NCBI GenBank assembly: GCA_004000515.1
Contig: CP034537.1
Span: 2,742,001 to 2,806,000 of the forward strand
DNA: 64,000 nucleotides
Origin: Pseudomonas poae
GTDB lineage: Bacteria; Pseudomonadota; Gammaproteobacteria; Pseudomonadales; Pseudomonadaceae
Reading direction: 5' to 3'
The translations under genes and the position numbers were made by a program. This document shows positions 1 to 12,343 of this stretch, one piece after another; the stretch's first letter is position 1; each line of letters begins with the position of its first letter. The notes beneath the pieces were generated by a model. That model did not search any database, was not told the origin of the DNA, and was given only the letters and a program-made list of their open reading frames with translations.

Positions 1-1435
<1,435 letters not shown>

Positions 1436-1460
1436 ACAGGCGGGTACATACGGACTAAAA

Positions 1461-1487
1461 ATGTGGGAGCAAGCCCGCTCCCATATT
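1461..1487. repeat. REP-like palindrome
   Basis: A compact hairpin made from GGGAGC, AAGCCC and GCTCCC inside the longer motif GTGGGAGCAAGCCCGCTCCCA. It belongs to the GTGGGAGC family of Pseudomonas REP sequences found repeatedly in this window, but here the two arms are nearly adjacent. It lies between the porin and the PTS gene. Confidence 0.7.
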
Positions 1488-1518
1488 TGGACTGTCGTCC
1501 GCCCGATGATTTTTACAG

Positions 1519-1530
1519 AACACAACAACA
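1519..1530 (+). promoter_or_regulatory. A-rich Hfq/Crc-type motif upstream of the EIIA-HPr-EI gene
   Basis: AACACAACAACA sits just before the GGTGAAG ribosome-binding site of the gene starting at 1540. It resembles the AAnAAnAA Hfq/Crc recognition pattern and occupies the usual position for translational repression. Inference from motif and gene class. Confidence 0.45.
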
Positions 1531-1539
1531 GGTGAAGTC

Positions 1540-4056
1540 ATGACCACAACTCAACCCCTGGAACTGCTCGCGCCGTTGTCCGGTGTACTGCTGGCGCTGG
1601 ACACGGTGCCCGACCCGGTGTTCGCAAGCCGCGTGATCGGCGACGGCCTGTGTATCGACCCGACTTCGCAGACCCTCTGCGCGCCACTGGCCGGGGTGAT
1701 CAGCAATATCCAGGACAGTGGGCATGCGGTCAGCATCACCGACGACCATGGCGTCCAGGTATTGCTGCATATTGGCCTGGACACCGTGAACCTGGCCGGC
1801 CAGGGCTTCACCCGCTTAGTGCAGGAAGGCCAGCGGGTGACCGCCGGGCAAGCGCTGATTGAATTCGACGCTGACTATGTGGCGCTCAATGCACGCAGTT
1901 TGCTGACGTTGATGCTGGTGGTCAGCGGCGAGCCGTTCACCGTGTTGGCAGACGACCTCGTGGAAGTAGGCCAGCCACTGTTGCAGTTATCCACAAGCGA
2001 AACCATTGAAGCGGCGGATGAGGAGGAGGGTGATGCGCTGTTCTCCAAACCACTGACCTTGCCCAATGCCAACGGATTGCACGCGCGCCCGGCGGCGGTA
2101 CTTGCCCAGGCCGCGAAAGGTTTCAACGCGAGTATCTACCTGCACAAGCAAACCCAGAGCGCCAACGCCAAGTCGCTGGTGGCGATCATGGCGCTGCAAA
2201 CGGTGCACGGCGATAGCTTGCAAGTCAGCGCCGCAGGGGAAGATGCCGAAGCGGCGATCGCCGCGTTGGTTGCGTTGTTGGCGCAGGGCTGTGGCGAGAC
2301 GGTTGCGGCACCGGCTGCGGTGGTTGAGCCGGTGTTGTCGACGTCAGTCTTGAAGGGCGTGTGTGCCTCGCCGGGTTCGGCGTTTGGCCAGGTGGTGCAA
2401 GTGACCGAACCTGAGCTGAACATCACTGAGACGGGCGCAGGAGAAGCGCTCGAGCGTGCGGCTTTGCAGCGCGGTCTGAGCGCCGCAAACGGAGCGCTGC
2501 AAGCGTTGCAGGGCAAGGCCGCCGGCAGTGCTCAAGCGGACATTTTCCGTGCCCATCAGGAGCTGCTTGAAGACCCTACATTGCTGGAGCACGCCCACAA
2601 ATTATTGGCTGAGGGCAAGAGCGCCGCCTTTGCCTGGAGCAGCGCCACAGCCGCCACTGTCAAGGTGTTCCAAGGCTTGGGCAACGCGCTGATCGCCGAA
2701 CGTGCGGCGGACCTGGCGGATGTCGGCCAGCGTGTGCTGAAACTGATCCTCGGTATTGAGGACAGCGCCTGGGATTTGCCCGAGCGCGCGATCCTGATCG
2801 CCGAACAACTGACACCCTCGCAAACCGCCAGCCTGGACACCCGCAAGGTGCTGGGGTTCGTCACGGTCGGCGGCGGTGCGACCAGCCATGTCGCCATCCT
2901 CGCCCGAGCCTTGGGCTTGCCGGCCATCTGCGGTGTGCCGTCCCAAGTGCTGGCGCTGGTCAACGGCAAACAGGTCTTGCTTGATGCCGATAAGGGCGAG
3001 CTGCACCTGGACCCGAACCTGACCGAGATCGAGCAACTGGAGGCGGCGCGCAAGCAGCAGGTACAGCGACGTCAGCGCGACGTGGCACAGGCGTTTTTAC
3101 CGGCGACTACCCGTGATGGGCATCACGTTGAAATCACGGCCAACGTCGCCTCGTTGCAGGAGGTCGAGCACTCCCTGACCCTGGGCGGCGAAGGCGTCGG
3201 CTTGCTGCGTTCGGAGTTCCTCTACCTGGACCGCAATCGCGCCCCTAGCCCCGAAGAACAGGCCGGCACCTATATCGCTATCGCCCGCGCGCTGGGCACC
3301 GAGCGCAACCTAGTGGTGCGCACCCTGGACGTCGGCGGCGACAAACCGTTGGCCTATGTGCCGATGGCGGCGGAGACCAATCCATTTCTTGGCCTGCGCG
3401 GCATTCGCCTGTGCCTGGAGCGCCCTGAGTTATTACGCGAACAGTTCCGCGCGATCCTCGCCAGTGCCGATTTTGCGCGGTTGCATATCATGTTGCCGAT
3501 GGTCAGCCTGCTGTCCGAGTTGCACGTGGCACGCCAGATTCTGGAAGAGGAAGCGTTAGCACTCGGACTCACTGAATTACCGAAGCTTGGGATCATGATC
3601 GAGGTGCCGTCGGCTGCGCTGATGGCCGATGTTTTCGCACCTCATGTCGACTTCTTTTCCATCGGCACCAACGACCTGACCCAATACACCCTGGCCATGG
3701 ACCGCGACCACCCGCGCCTGGCCAGCCAGGCCGACAGTTTTCACCCGGCGGTGCTACGCCTGATCGCCACCACGGTCAAGGCAGCCCATGCCCACGGCAA
3801 GTGGGTCGGCGTGTGCGGGGCGCTGGCGTCCGAAGCACTGGCGGTGCCGATGTTGATTGGTTTGGGGGTGGATGAGTTGTCGGTCAGCGTGCCGTTGATC
3901 CCTACCATCAAGGCCACTGTGCGCGAGTTGGACTTGGCTGACTGCCAGATCATTGCCCGCCAAGTGCTGGGCCTGGAAGAAGCCGCCCAGGTCCGCGAGG
4001 CGCTACGCCTGTACCACGCGGCCACCGTTGAAACCTCATCTGTCGTGGAGCTTTGA
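1540..4056 (+). CDS. PTS EIIA-HPr-enzyme I fusion protein (trehalose/glucose-type)
   Basis: An 838-residue cytoplasmic protein fusing three phosphotransferase modules. Residues 1-155 are a glucose-family EIIA domain (LLHIGLDTV, His77). Residues 168-255 are HPr (NGLHARPAAV, His181). From about residue 270 it is enzyme I, with the phospho-His motif GGGATSHVAILAR (His450), the PEP-binding SIGTNDLTQYTLAMDR, and VGVCGALASE near the C-terminus. It carries phosphate from PEP through EI and HPr to EIIA, and on to a membrane EIIBC that must lie outside the window. The ATG is preceded by GGTGAAG. The closest relative here is NagF (12343-14869). Substrate is inferred from adjacent treC. Confidence 0.9.
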   Translation: MTTTQPLELLAPLSGVLLALDTVPDPVFASRVIGDGLCIDPTSQTLCAPLAGVISNIQDSGHAVSITDDHGVQVLLHIGLDTVNLAGQGFTRLVQEGQRVTAGQALIEFDADYVALNARSLLTLMLVVSGEPFTVLADDLVEVGQPLLQLSTSETIEAADEEEGDALFSKPLTLPNANGLHARPAAVLAQAAKGFNASIYLHKQTQSANAKSLVAIMALQTVHGDSLQVSAAGEDAEAAIAALVALLAQGCGETVAAPAAVVEPVLSTSVLKGVCASPGSAFGQVVQVTEPELNITETGAGEALERAALQRGLSAANGALQALQGKAAGSAQADIFRAHQELLEDPTLLEHAHKLLAEGKSAAFAWSSATAATVKVFQGLGNALIAERAADLADVGQRVLKLILGIEDSAWDLPERAILIAEQLTPSQTASLDTRKVLGFVTVGGGATSHVAILARALGLPAICGVPSQVLALVNGKQVLLDADKGELHLDPNLTEIEQLEAARKQQVQRRQRDVAQAFLPATTRDGHHVEITANVASLQEVEHSLTLGGEGVGLLRSEFLYLDRNRAPSPEEQAGTYIAIARALGTERNLVVRTLDVGGDKPLAYVPMAAETNPFLGLRGIRLCLERPELLREQFRAILASADFARLHIMLPMVSLLSELHVARQILEEEALALGLTELPKLGIMIEVPSAALMADVFAPHVDFFSIGTNDLTQYTLAMDRDHPRLASQADSFHPAVLRLIATTVKAAHAHGKWVGVCGALASEALAVPMLIGLGVDELSVSVPLIPTIKATVRELDLADCQIIARQVLGLEEAAQVREALRLYHAATVETSSVVEL

Positions 4057-4058
4057 GC

Positions 4059-4345
4059 ATGTTCGAGAAATTGCAGCAGGCGTTCTGGAAAGCCCTGACC
4101 CCGGATTTGATAGCGGAGACGGTAGCGACGCCGACGCAGAGTTTGCTGTCGGCTGAGGTGCTCAGTGCGTTGGGTGGGGCGGATAATCTCAAGTCACTGC
4201 AGCGCGTGGCGCTCACGCGGGTTCGGGTGCAGTTGCAGGATGTGGTGAAGATGGATGCTGGGGCGTTAAATGTGGCGGGTGTGCCAGCGGTGATGGTGCT
4301 GGCGGGGGGATCGTGCATCTGATCACCGGCCTGAATTCGGTGTAG
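4059..4345 (+). CDS. Small PTS EIIB-like protein without the phospho-cysteine (frameshifted near its end)
   Basis: A protein of about 95 residues resembling the EIIB domain of glucose-family permeases: LSALGGADNLKSL, then TRVRV at 53-57. Where active EIIB domains have Cys (C-I/T-T-R), this protein has VALTR, with Ala51 at the Cys position, so it probably cannot be phosphorylated. The G6 run at 4304-4309 seems to lack one G: the frame as given ends in GGSCI, while the restored frame reads GGIVHLITGLNSV and stops at 4343-4345. The ATG is 3 nt after the stop of the upstream gene, with GGAG about 8 nt before it, so it is translated from the same operon. Its role is unknown; regulatory or structural is a guess. 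Confidence 0.75.
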
Positions 4346-4360
4346 GGATCAAAGACGATC

Positions 4361-4453
4361 AATGTGGGAGTCGGGCTTGCCCGCGATAGCGGTGTGTCAG
4401 GCAACGGATATTTCGACTGGCCAGGCGCCATCGCGGGCAAGCCCGGCTCCCAC
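4361..4453. repeat. REP pair (REPIN-like inverted repeat)
   Basis: Two REP arms in inverted orientation, AATGTGGGAGTCGGGCTTGC and its counterpart ending in GCCCGGCTCCCACA, separated by about 45 nt. It lies between the convergent ends of the EIIB-like gene and mltF. Confidence 0.8.
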
Positions 4454-4482
4454 AGGGTTTTGCAGTATTTTGATTACGGTGT

Positions 4483-6179
<1,697 letters not shown>

Positions 6180-6229
6180 CTAGAATGCACGGCCTCAAAG
6201 CACACCCCCTTCCCGAGGCTGTCCCGAAG

Positions 6230-9200
6230 ATGTTGATCCTGCGCGGCGCTCCTGCCCTTTCTGCCTTTCGCCACAGCAAACTCCTTGAGCAACTGAGCCA
6301 GAAGGTTCCAGCTGTTACAGGCCTGTACGCTGAATTTGCTCACTTCGCCGATGTTACCGGCGTGTTGACCGCCGACGAACAGCAAGTGCTGGCACGCCTT
6401 CTGAAGTACGGTCCCAGCGTTCCCGTTCAAGAGCCGACTGGCCGCTTGTTCCTGGTTCTGCCACGGTTCGGCACCATCTCGCCTTGGTCGAGCAAAGCCA
6501 GCGACATCGCCCGCAACTGCGGCCTGGAAAAAATCCAGCGTCTGGAACGCGGCATTGCCTTCTACGTGGCTGGCCAGTTCAGCGATGCCGAAGCCGAGCT
6601 GATCGCCAGCAGCCTGCACGACCGCATGACCCAGATCATCGTCAGCCAGCTGGAACAGGCTGCCGGCCTGTTCAGCCACGCCGAGCCCAAGCCGCTCACC
6701 GCGATTGACGTGCTCGGCGGTGGCCGTGCCGCCCTCGAGAAGGCCAACACCGAGCTGGGCTTGGCCCTGGCGGAAGACGAGATCGACTACCTGGTCAACG
6801 CCTTCAATGGCTTGAAGCGCAACCCGCACGACATCGAACTGATGATGTTCGCCCAGGCCAACTCCGAGCACTGCCGTCACAAGATCTTCAACGCCAGTTG
6901 GGACATCGACGGCGAAAGCCAGGAAAAAAGCCTGTTCGGCATGATCAAGAACACCTACGTGATGCACAGCGAAGGCGTTCTGTCGGCTTATAAGGACAAC
7001 GCCTCGGTCATCGTCGGCTCTGTCGCTGGCCGCTTCTTCCCGGACCCTGAAACCCGCCAGTACGGCGCGGTGCAGGAGCCGGTGCACATCCTGATGAAGG
7101 TCGAGACCCACAACCACCCAACCGCGATTGCCCCGTTCCGGGCGCAGCCACCGGTTCCGGTGGCGAGATCCGTGACGAAGGCGCCACCGGCCGTGGCGCC
7201 AAGCCAAAGGCGGGTCTCACCGGTTTCACCGTGTCCAACCTGCAGATCCCGGGCTTCGAACAGCCGTGGGAAGTGCCGTACGGCAAACCTGAGCGCATCG
7301 TCACCGCGCTGGACATCATGATCGAAGGCCCGCTGGGCGCCGCGTTCAACAACGAATTTGGTCGTCCGGCCCTCACTGGTTACTTCCGTACCTTCGAACA
7401 ATCCATCACCACGCCACGTGGCGATGAAGTGCGCGGCTACCACAAGCCAATCATGTTGGCCGGCGGCATGGGCAACATCCGTGAAGAACACGTCAAGAAA
7501 GGCGAGATCCTGGTCGGCTCCAAGCTGATCGTGCTCGGCGGCCCGGCGATGTTGATCGGCCTGGGCGGCGGCGCCGCTTCCTCCATGGCCACCGGCACCA
7601 GCTCGGCTGACCTGGACTTTGCTTCCGTACAGCGCGAAAACCCAGAGATGGAGCGTCGCTGCCAGGAAGTCATCGACCGTTGCTGGCAGTTGGGTGACAA
7701 AAACCCGATCAGCTTCATCCACGACGTCGGCGCAGGTGGTTTGTCCAACGCCTTCCCGGAACTGGTCAACGATGGCGACCGTGGTGGCCGTTTCGAACTG
7801 CGCAACATTCCAAACGACGAGCCGGGCATGGCCCCGCACGAAATCTGGAGCAACGAATCCCAGGAACGCTACGTACTGGCAGTCGGCGCTGAAGACTTCG
7901 CGCGCTTCCAGGCCATCTGCGAACGTGAGCGCTGCCCGTTTGCGGTCGTTGGCGAAGCCACTGCCGAGCCACAGCTGACTGTCACCGACAGCCACTTCGG
8001 CAACAGCCCGGTGGACATGCCGCTGGAAGTGCTGCTGGGCAAAGCCCCGCGCATGCACCGCTCGGCGGTACGTGAAACCGAGCTGGGCGATGATTTTGAC
8101 CCAAGCAAACTGGAACTGGCCGACAGCATCGAGCGCGTGCTGCACCACCCAGCCGTGGCCAGCAAAAGCTTCCTGATCACCATCGGCGACCGCACCATCA
8201 CAGGCCTCGTGGCCCGTGACCAAATGGTCGGCCCGTGGCAGGTCCCAGTGGCCGACGTTGCCGTCACCGCCACCAGCTTTGACGTCTACACCGGTGAAGC
8301 CATGGCCATGGGCGAGCGTACACCGCTGGCCCTGCTGGACGCTCCGGCGTCGGGCCGCATGGCTATTGGTGAAACCCTCACCAACATTGCCGCGTCGCGC
8401 ATTGGCAAGCTGTCCGACATCAAGTTGTCGGCCAACTGGATGTCCGCTGCCGGTCACCCTGGTGAAGACGCCCGTCTGTACGACACGGTTAAAGCGGTCG
8501 GCATGGAACTGTGCCCAGAGCTGGGCATCACCATTCCGGTGGGCAAGGACTCCATGTCCATGGCCACCCGTTGGAACGAAGACGGCGTAGACAAGACAGT
8601 GACCTCGCCGCTGTCGCTGATCGTCACCGGTTTCGCACCTGTCACCGACGTGCGCCAGACCCTGACCCCGCAACTGCGCATGGACAAGGGCACCACCGAT
8701 CTGATCCTGATCGACCTGGGCCGTGGCCAGAACCGCATGGGCGCGTCCATCCTGGCGCAAACCCATGGCAAGCTCGGCAGCCAGGCGCCGGACGTCGACG
8801 ACGCCGAAGACCTCAAGGCTTTCTTCGCTGTGATCCAGGGCCTCAATGCCGATGGTCACTTGCTGTCCTACCACGACCGTTCCGATGGCGGCTTGCTGAC
8901 CAGCGTTGTCGAGATGGCCTTCGCCGGTCACTGCGGCCTGAACATCGTGCTCGACAGCGTAGCCGAGGATGCTTCCGAAATTAACGGCATCCTGTTCAAC
9001 GAAGAGTTGGGCGCTGTGATCCAGGTGCGCCAGGATGCAACGCCAGACGTACTCGCCCAGTTCAGCGCCGCTGGCCTGGACGACTGCGTGGCGGTGATCG
9101 GCCAGCCGATCAACAATGGCGAGATCAACATCTCGTTCAACGGCGATACCGTGTTTGCCGGCCAGCGCCGTCTGCTGCAACGTCAGTGGGCTGAGACCAG

Positions 9201-10122
9201 CTACCAGATCCAACGCCTGCGCGATAACGCCGACTGCGCCGAGCAGGAATTCGACGTGATCCTGGAAGAAGACAACCCGGGCCTGAGCACCAAGCTCAGC
9301 TTCGACGTCAACCAGGACATCGCCGCGCCCTACATCAAGAAAGGCCTCCGCCCACAAGTGGCCGTACTGCGTGAGCAGGGCGTCAACGGCCAGGTTGAAA
9401 TGGCAGCAGCGTTCGACCGCGCCGGCTTCAATGCGATCGACGTGCACATGAGCGACATCCTCGCCGGTCGCGTTGACCTCAACGAGTTCAAAGGCCTGGT
9501 GGCCTGCGGCGGTTTCTCCTACGGTGACGTGCTGGGTGCCGGTGAAGGCTGGGCCAAGTCGGCCTTGTTCAACAGCCGTGCCCGCGATGCATTCCAAGGC
9601 TTCTTCGAGCGCAACGACAGCTTCACCCTGGGTGTGTGCAACGGTTGCCAGATGATGTCCAACCTCAGCGAACTGATCCCGGGCAGCGAGTTCTGGCCGC
9701 ACTTTGTGCGCAACCGTTCCGAGCAGTTCGAAGCCCGTGTCGCCATGGTGCAGGTGCAAGAGTCCAACTCGATCTTCCTGCAAGGCATGGCCGGTTCGCG
9801 CATGCCAATCGCCATCGCCCACGGTGAAGGCCATGCCGAGTTCGAAAGCGAAGAAGCCCTGCTGGAAGCCGACCTGTCCGGTTGCGTGGCCATGCGTTTC
9901 GTCGACAACCACGGCAAGGTCACCGAGAGCTACCCGGCCAACCCGAACGGCTCGCCGCGCGGGATCACCGGCCTCACCAGCCGCGACGGTCGCGTCACCA
10001 TCATGATGCCGCACCCGGAGCGTGTATTCCGCGCCGTGCAGAACTCGTGGCGTCCGGAAGAGTGGAACGAAGACGGCGCCTGGATGCGCATGTTCCGCAA
10101 CGCCCGCGTGTGGGTGAACTAA
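6230..10122 (+). CDS. purL: Phosphoribosylformylglycinamidine synthase (frameshifted in this sequence)
   Basis: Large single-chain FGAM synthase of purine biosynthesis, about 1297 residues when read through, the usual length in gamma-proteobacteria. The N-terminal part starts [14 protein letters not shown] at 6230. The central part has the FGAM synthase domains ([12 protein letters not shown]). The C-terminal glutaminase has GVCNGCQMM (catalytic Cys) and [10 protein letters not shown]. The frame breaks at 7138-7139, where CC should be CCC to give [25 protein letters not shown] element at 6181-6186 is a plausible -10. No other purine gene is adjacent, although purT (21334) lies in the same window. 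Confidence 0.96.
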
Positions 10123-10126
10123 GACG

Positions 10127-10453
10127 GTGTACAAGCTCGCCTTCTTTGTGCCCCCAAGCCACGTGGAGACGGTGAAAACCGCCGTCTTCGCCGCTGGCGG
10201 CGGGCGCATCGGCGACTACGACAGCTGCGCCTGGCAAGTGCTGGGCCAAGGCCAATTTCGCGCGTTGGACGGCAGTCAGCCGTTCATTGGGCAGGTTGGC
10301 CAAGTTGAAGTGGTTGAGGAGTGGAAGGTCGAGTTGGTGGTGGCAGATGCGTTGATCGTGGCGGTAGTGGCTGCGTTGAAGCAGAGCCACCCGTACGAAA
10401 CACCGGCGTATGAAGTGTGGCAGTTGGCGGATTTTTTGATTCGCAGGCTGTAA
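10127..10453 (+). CDS. YqfO-like protein, stand-alone NIF3 C-terminal-type domain
   Basis: A 108-residue protein beginning with GTG at 10127, 4 nt after purL stops. MYKLAFFVPPSHVETVKTAV, the glycine-rich AGGGRIGDYDSCAW and the SHPYETPAYEVW end resemble the domain inserted in or following NIF3/YqfO proteins, here without the metal-binding NIF3 halves. The same small gene follows purL in P. aeruginosa. Function is unknown. The tight spacing suggests co-transcription with purL. Confidence 0.75.
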   Translation: MYKLAFFVPPSHVETVKTAVFAAGGGRIGDYDSCAWQVLGQGQFRALDGSQPFIGQVGQVEVVEEWKVELVVADALIVAVVAALKQSHPYETPAYEVWQLADFLIRRL

Positions 10454-10460
10454 AAACAAG

Positions 10461-10495
10461 AAACCCGCTGGGCCAGTTTGGTCTGCGGTTTTTTG
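10461..10495 (+). terminator. Probable rho-independent terminator after purL and the YqfO-like gene
   Basis: AAACCCGC and GCGGTTTTTT form the arms of a hairpin with an internal GGCC/TTTGG part, ending in a run of six T. Confidence 0.65.
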
Positions 10496-10513
10496 TTGCC
10501 TGTAAGGGCCTCA

Positions 10514-10584
10514 TCGCAGGCAAGCCCGCTCCCACATTTTGAATGTATTCACAGATCAAAATGTGGGAGCGGGCTTGCTCGCGA
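10514..10584. repeat. REP pair (REPIN-like inverted repeat)
   Basis: TCGCAGGCAAGCCCGCTCCC and the inverse GGGAGCGGGCTTGCTCGCGA enclose a short AT-rich spacer. It lies between the ends of the convergent YqfO-like gene and nagE. Confidence 0.85.
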
Positions 10585-10608
10585 AGGGCCAAAACAGTCA
10601 CTACATGT

Positions 10609-12315
10609 CTAAACCCTGGCGCCGACTTCATGGCCACTGACCAGTCGCCCCAGCGCCTCACCCAACCCCGATGCCTTGTCACCAATCAAGAGGTGCCAAA
10701 CACCACTGTCGAGTTGGCTCAGGCCCTGGCAGCCCAGCGCGGTCAGATCAGCTTCAGACAACACCGAATCATCCCCCAGTTCCACGCGTAACCGGGTCAT
10801 CGCCACCGCTTCCAACTGGCGCACATTCCCTCGGCCACCCAACGCCTTCAGCCATTTCTCGGCTTCCTGCACATTCACCGCAACCGGCTTATCCACCGGC
10901 GTAACCGCGACCGGCGCGCTGGCAACAAACGAAGGCATCGCCAGTCGAATTTCATCGGCAATGCTGTCGGCCATCGGCCCGACGACTACTTGCAAACTCC
11001 CGCCATTACCCGGCCGTACGACGGCCATTGCGCCCAGCGCTTTCAAGTCCGCGTCCACTGCCTTGTTGCGATCAACCATGTCCAACCGCAGGCGAGTGGT
11101 GCAGGCACCGACACTCAATAGGTTCGAAGCACCGCCCAGCGCCCGGATGTACGCACTGGCACGTTGGTTATCAGTCATCACCTCAGCCTGCACCACTGGG
11201 ATATCTTCACGCCCTGGCGTCTTCAAGTTGAACCGGCGAATGCAGTAGTTGAACACGCTGTAATAGACCACCGCATACGCCAACCCCACCGGAAACACCA
11301 ACCAACCATTGGTCGATTTGCCCCAACCCAGCACCATGTCGATAAACCCACCGGAGAAGGTAAACCCGAGGTGGATGTTCAGCATATTGGTGACAGCCAT
11401 CGACAGGCCCGTCAGCACCGCATGGATCAGGTACAGAAACGGCGCGAGAAACATGAAGGCGAATTCAATTGGCTCAGTCACCCCGGTCAAGAACGAGGTC
11501 AGCGCCATCGACAGGAAAATCCCGCCCATCACCTTGCGTCGTTCCGGCAGTGCATTGCGGTACATCGCCAAACACGCGGCAGGCAGGCCGAACAGCATCA
11601 CCGGGAACATGCCGGTCATGAACTGGCCGCCTTTCGGGTCGCCGGCGAAGTAGCGAGTCAGGTCGCCGGTTACCACCGCGCCGGTAACTGGATCGGTAAA
11701 GCTGCCAAACACAAACCACGCCATGTTGTTGAGGATGTGGTGCAGGCCAGTGACAATCAGCAGGCGGTTGAACACACCAAACACAAACGCGCCGAAGCTG
11801 CCGCTTTCCATCAGCAACACACCGAAGCTGTTGATGCCATGCTGGATCGGCGGCCAGATCAAGCCAAAAATCACCCCCAGCCCAACCGCGCTGAACCCGG
11901 TGACAATCGGCACAAACCGCCTCCCACCAAAGAACGCCAGGTACTCCGGCAGCTTGATGTCCTTGAAGCGGTTGTACAGCCCGCCCGCCATCAAACCACT
12001 GGCGATACCGGCGAGCATGCCCATGTTGATGGTTGTATCCATCACCTTGAGGGTGGAGATCATCACCAGGTAACCGATCGCACCGGCCAGCCCGGCGGTG
12101 CCGTTGTTGTCGCGGGCAAACCCCACGGCGATGCCGATGGCGAAGATCAGTGCCAAGTTGGCGAAGATCGCCTGCCCGGCATCGTGCATCACCGCGATGT
12201 TCAAAAGATCGGTATCGCCCAGGCGCAGCAACAGGCCGGCGATGGGCAGGATCGCAATCGGCAGCATCAGCGCACGGCCGAGGCGTTGCAGGCCTTCGAT
12301 AAAGTGTTGGTACAT
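10609..12315 (-). CDS. nagE: N-acetylglucosamine-specific PTS permease, EIIC-EIIB with a degenerate second EIIB
   Basis: A 568-residue inner-membrane permease that imports and phosphorylates N-acetylglucosamine. Residues 1-360 are the EIIC channel (MLPIAILPIAGLLLRLG, ILNNMAWFVFGSF, GVTEPIEFAFMFLAP). Residues 383-460 are EIIB with the phospho-Cys405 in SVGACTTRLRL. Residues 484-545 repeat the EIIB fold (ALGGRGNVRQL, MTRLRVELGD) but have Ala505 where Cys405 stands, and no EIIA. EIIA is supplied by NagF, encoded 27 nt upstream. GGAGA precedes the ATG, and an A-rich motif overlaps this ribosome-binding region. Last gene of the nag operon. Confidence 0.93.
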   Translation of the reverse strand: MYQHFIEGLQRLGRALMLPIAILPIAGLLLRLGDTDLLNIAVMHDAGQAIFANLALIFAIGIAVGFARDNNGTAGLAGAIGYLVMISTLKVMDTTINMGMLAGIASGLMAGGLYNRFKDIKLPEYLAFFGGRRFVPIVTGFSAVGLGVIFGLIWPPIQHGINSFGVLLMESGSFGAFVFGVFNRLLIVTGLHHILNNMAWFVFGSFTDPVTGAVVTGDLTRYFAGDPKGGQFMTGMFPVMLFGLPAACLAMYRNALPERRKVMGGIFLSMALTSFLTGVTEPIEFAFMFLAPFLYLIHAVLTGLSMAVTNMLNIHLGFTFSGGFIDMVLGWGKSTNGWLVFPVGLAYAVVYYSVFNYCIRRFNLKTPGREDIPVVQAEVMTDNQRASAYIRALGGASNLLSVGACTTRLRLDMVDRNKAVDADLKALGAMAVVRPGNGGSLQVVVGPMADSIADEIRLAMPSFVASAPVAVTPVDKPVAVNVQEAEKWLKALGGRGNVRQLEAVAMTRLRVELGDDSVLSEADLTALGCQGLSQLDSGVWHLLIGDKASGLGEALGRLVSGHEVGARV

Positions 12316-12326
12316 GGCGAGTCTCC

Positions 12327-12343
12327 TTTTTTCTTGTTGTTGT
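12327..12343 (-). promoter_or_regulatory. A-rich Hfq/Crc-type motif at the nagE ribosome-binding site
   Basis: On the minus strand ACAACAACAAGAAAAAA runs directly into the GGAGA of nagE. It contains AACAACAA, the strongest match to the Hfq/Crc pattern in the window, and lies where binding would block ribosomes. Inference. Confidence 0.55.

Noticed and set aside
6988..10209. A 1073-codon open frame on the minus strand
   Set aside because: It is antisense to purL and arises from GC-rich codon bias; its translation has no recognisable domain, while purL is certain.
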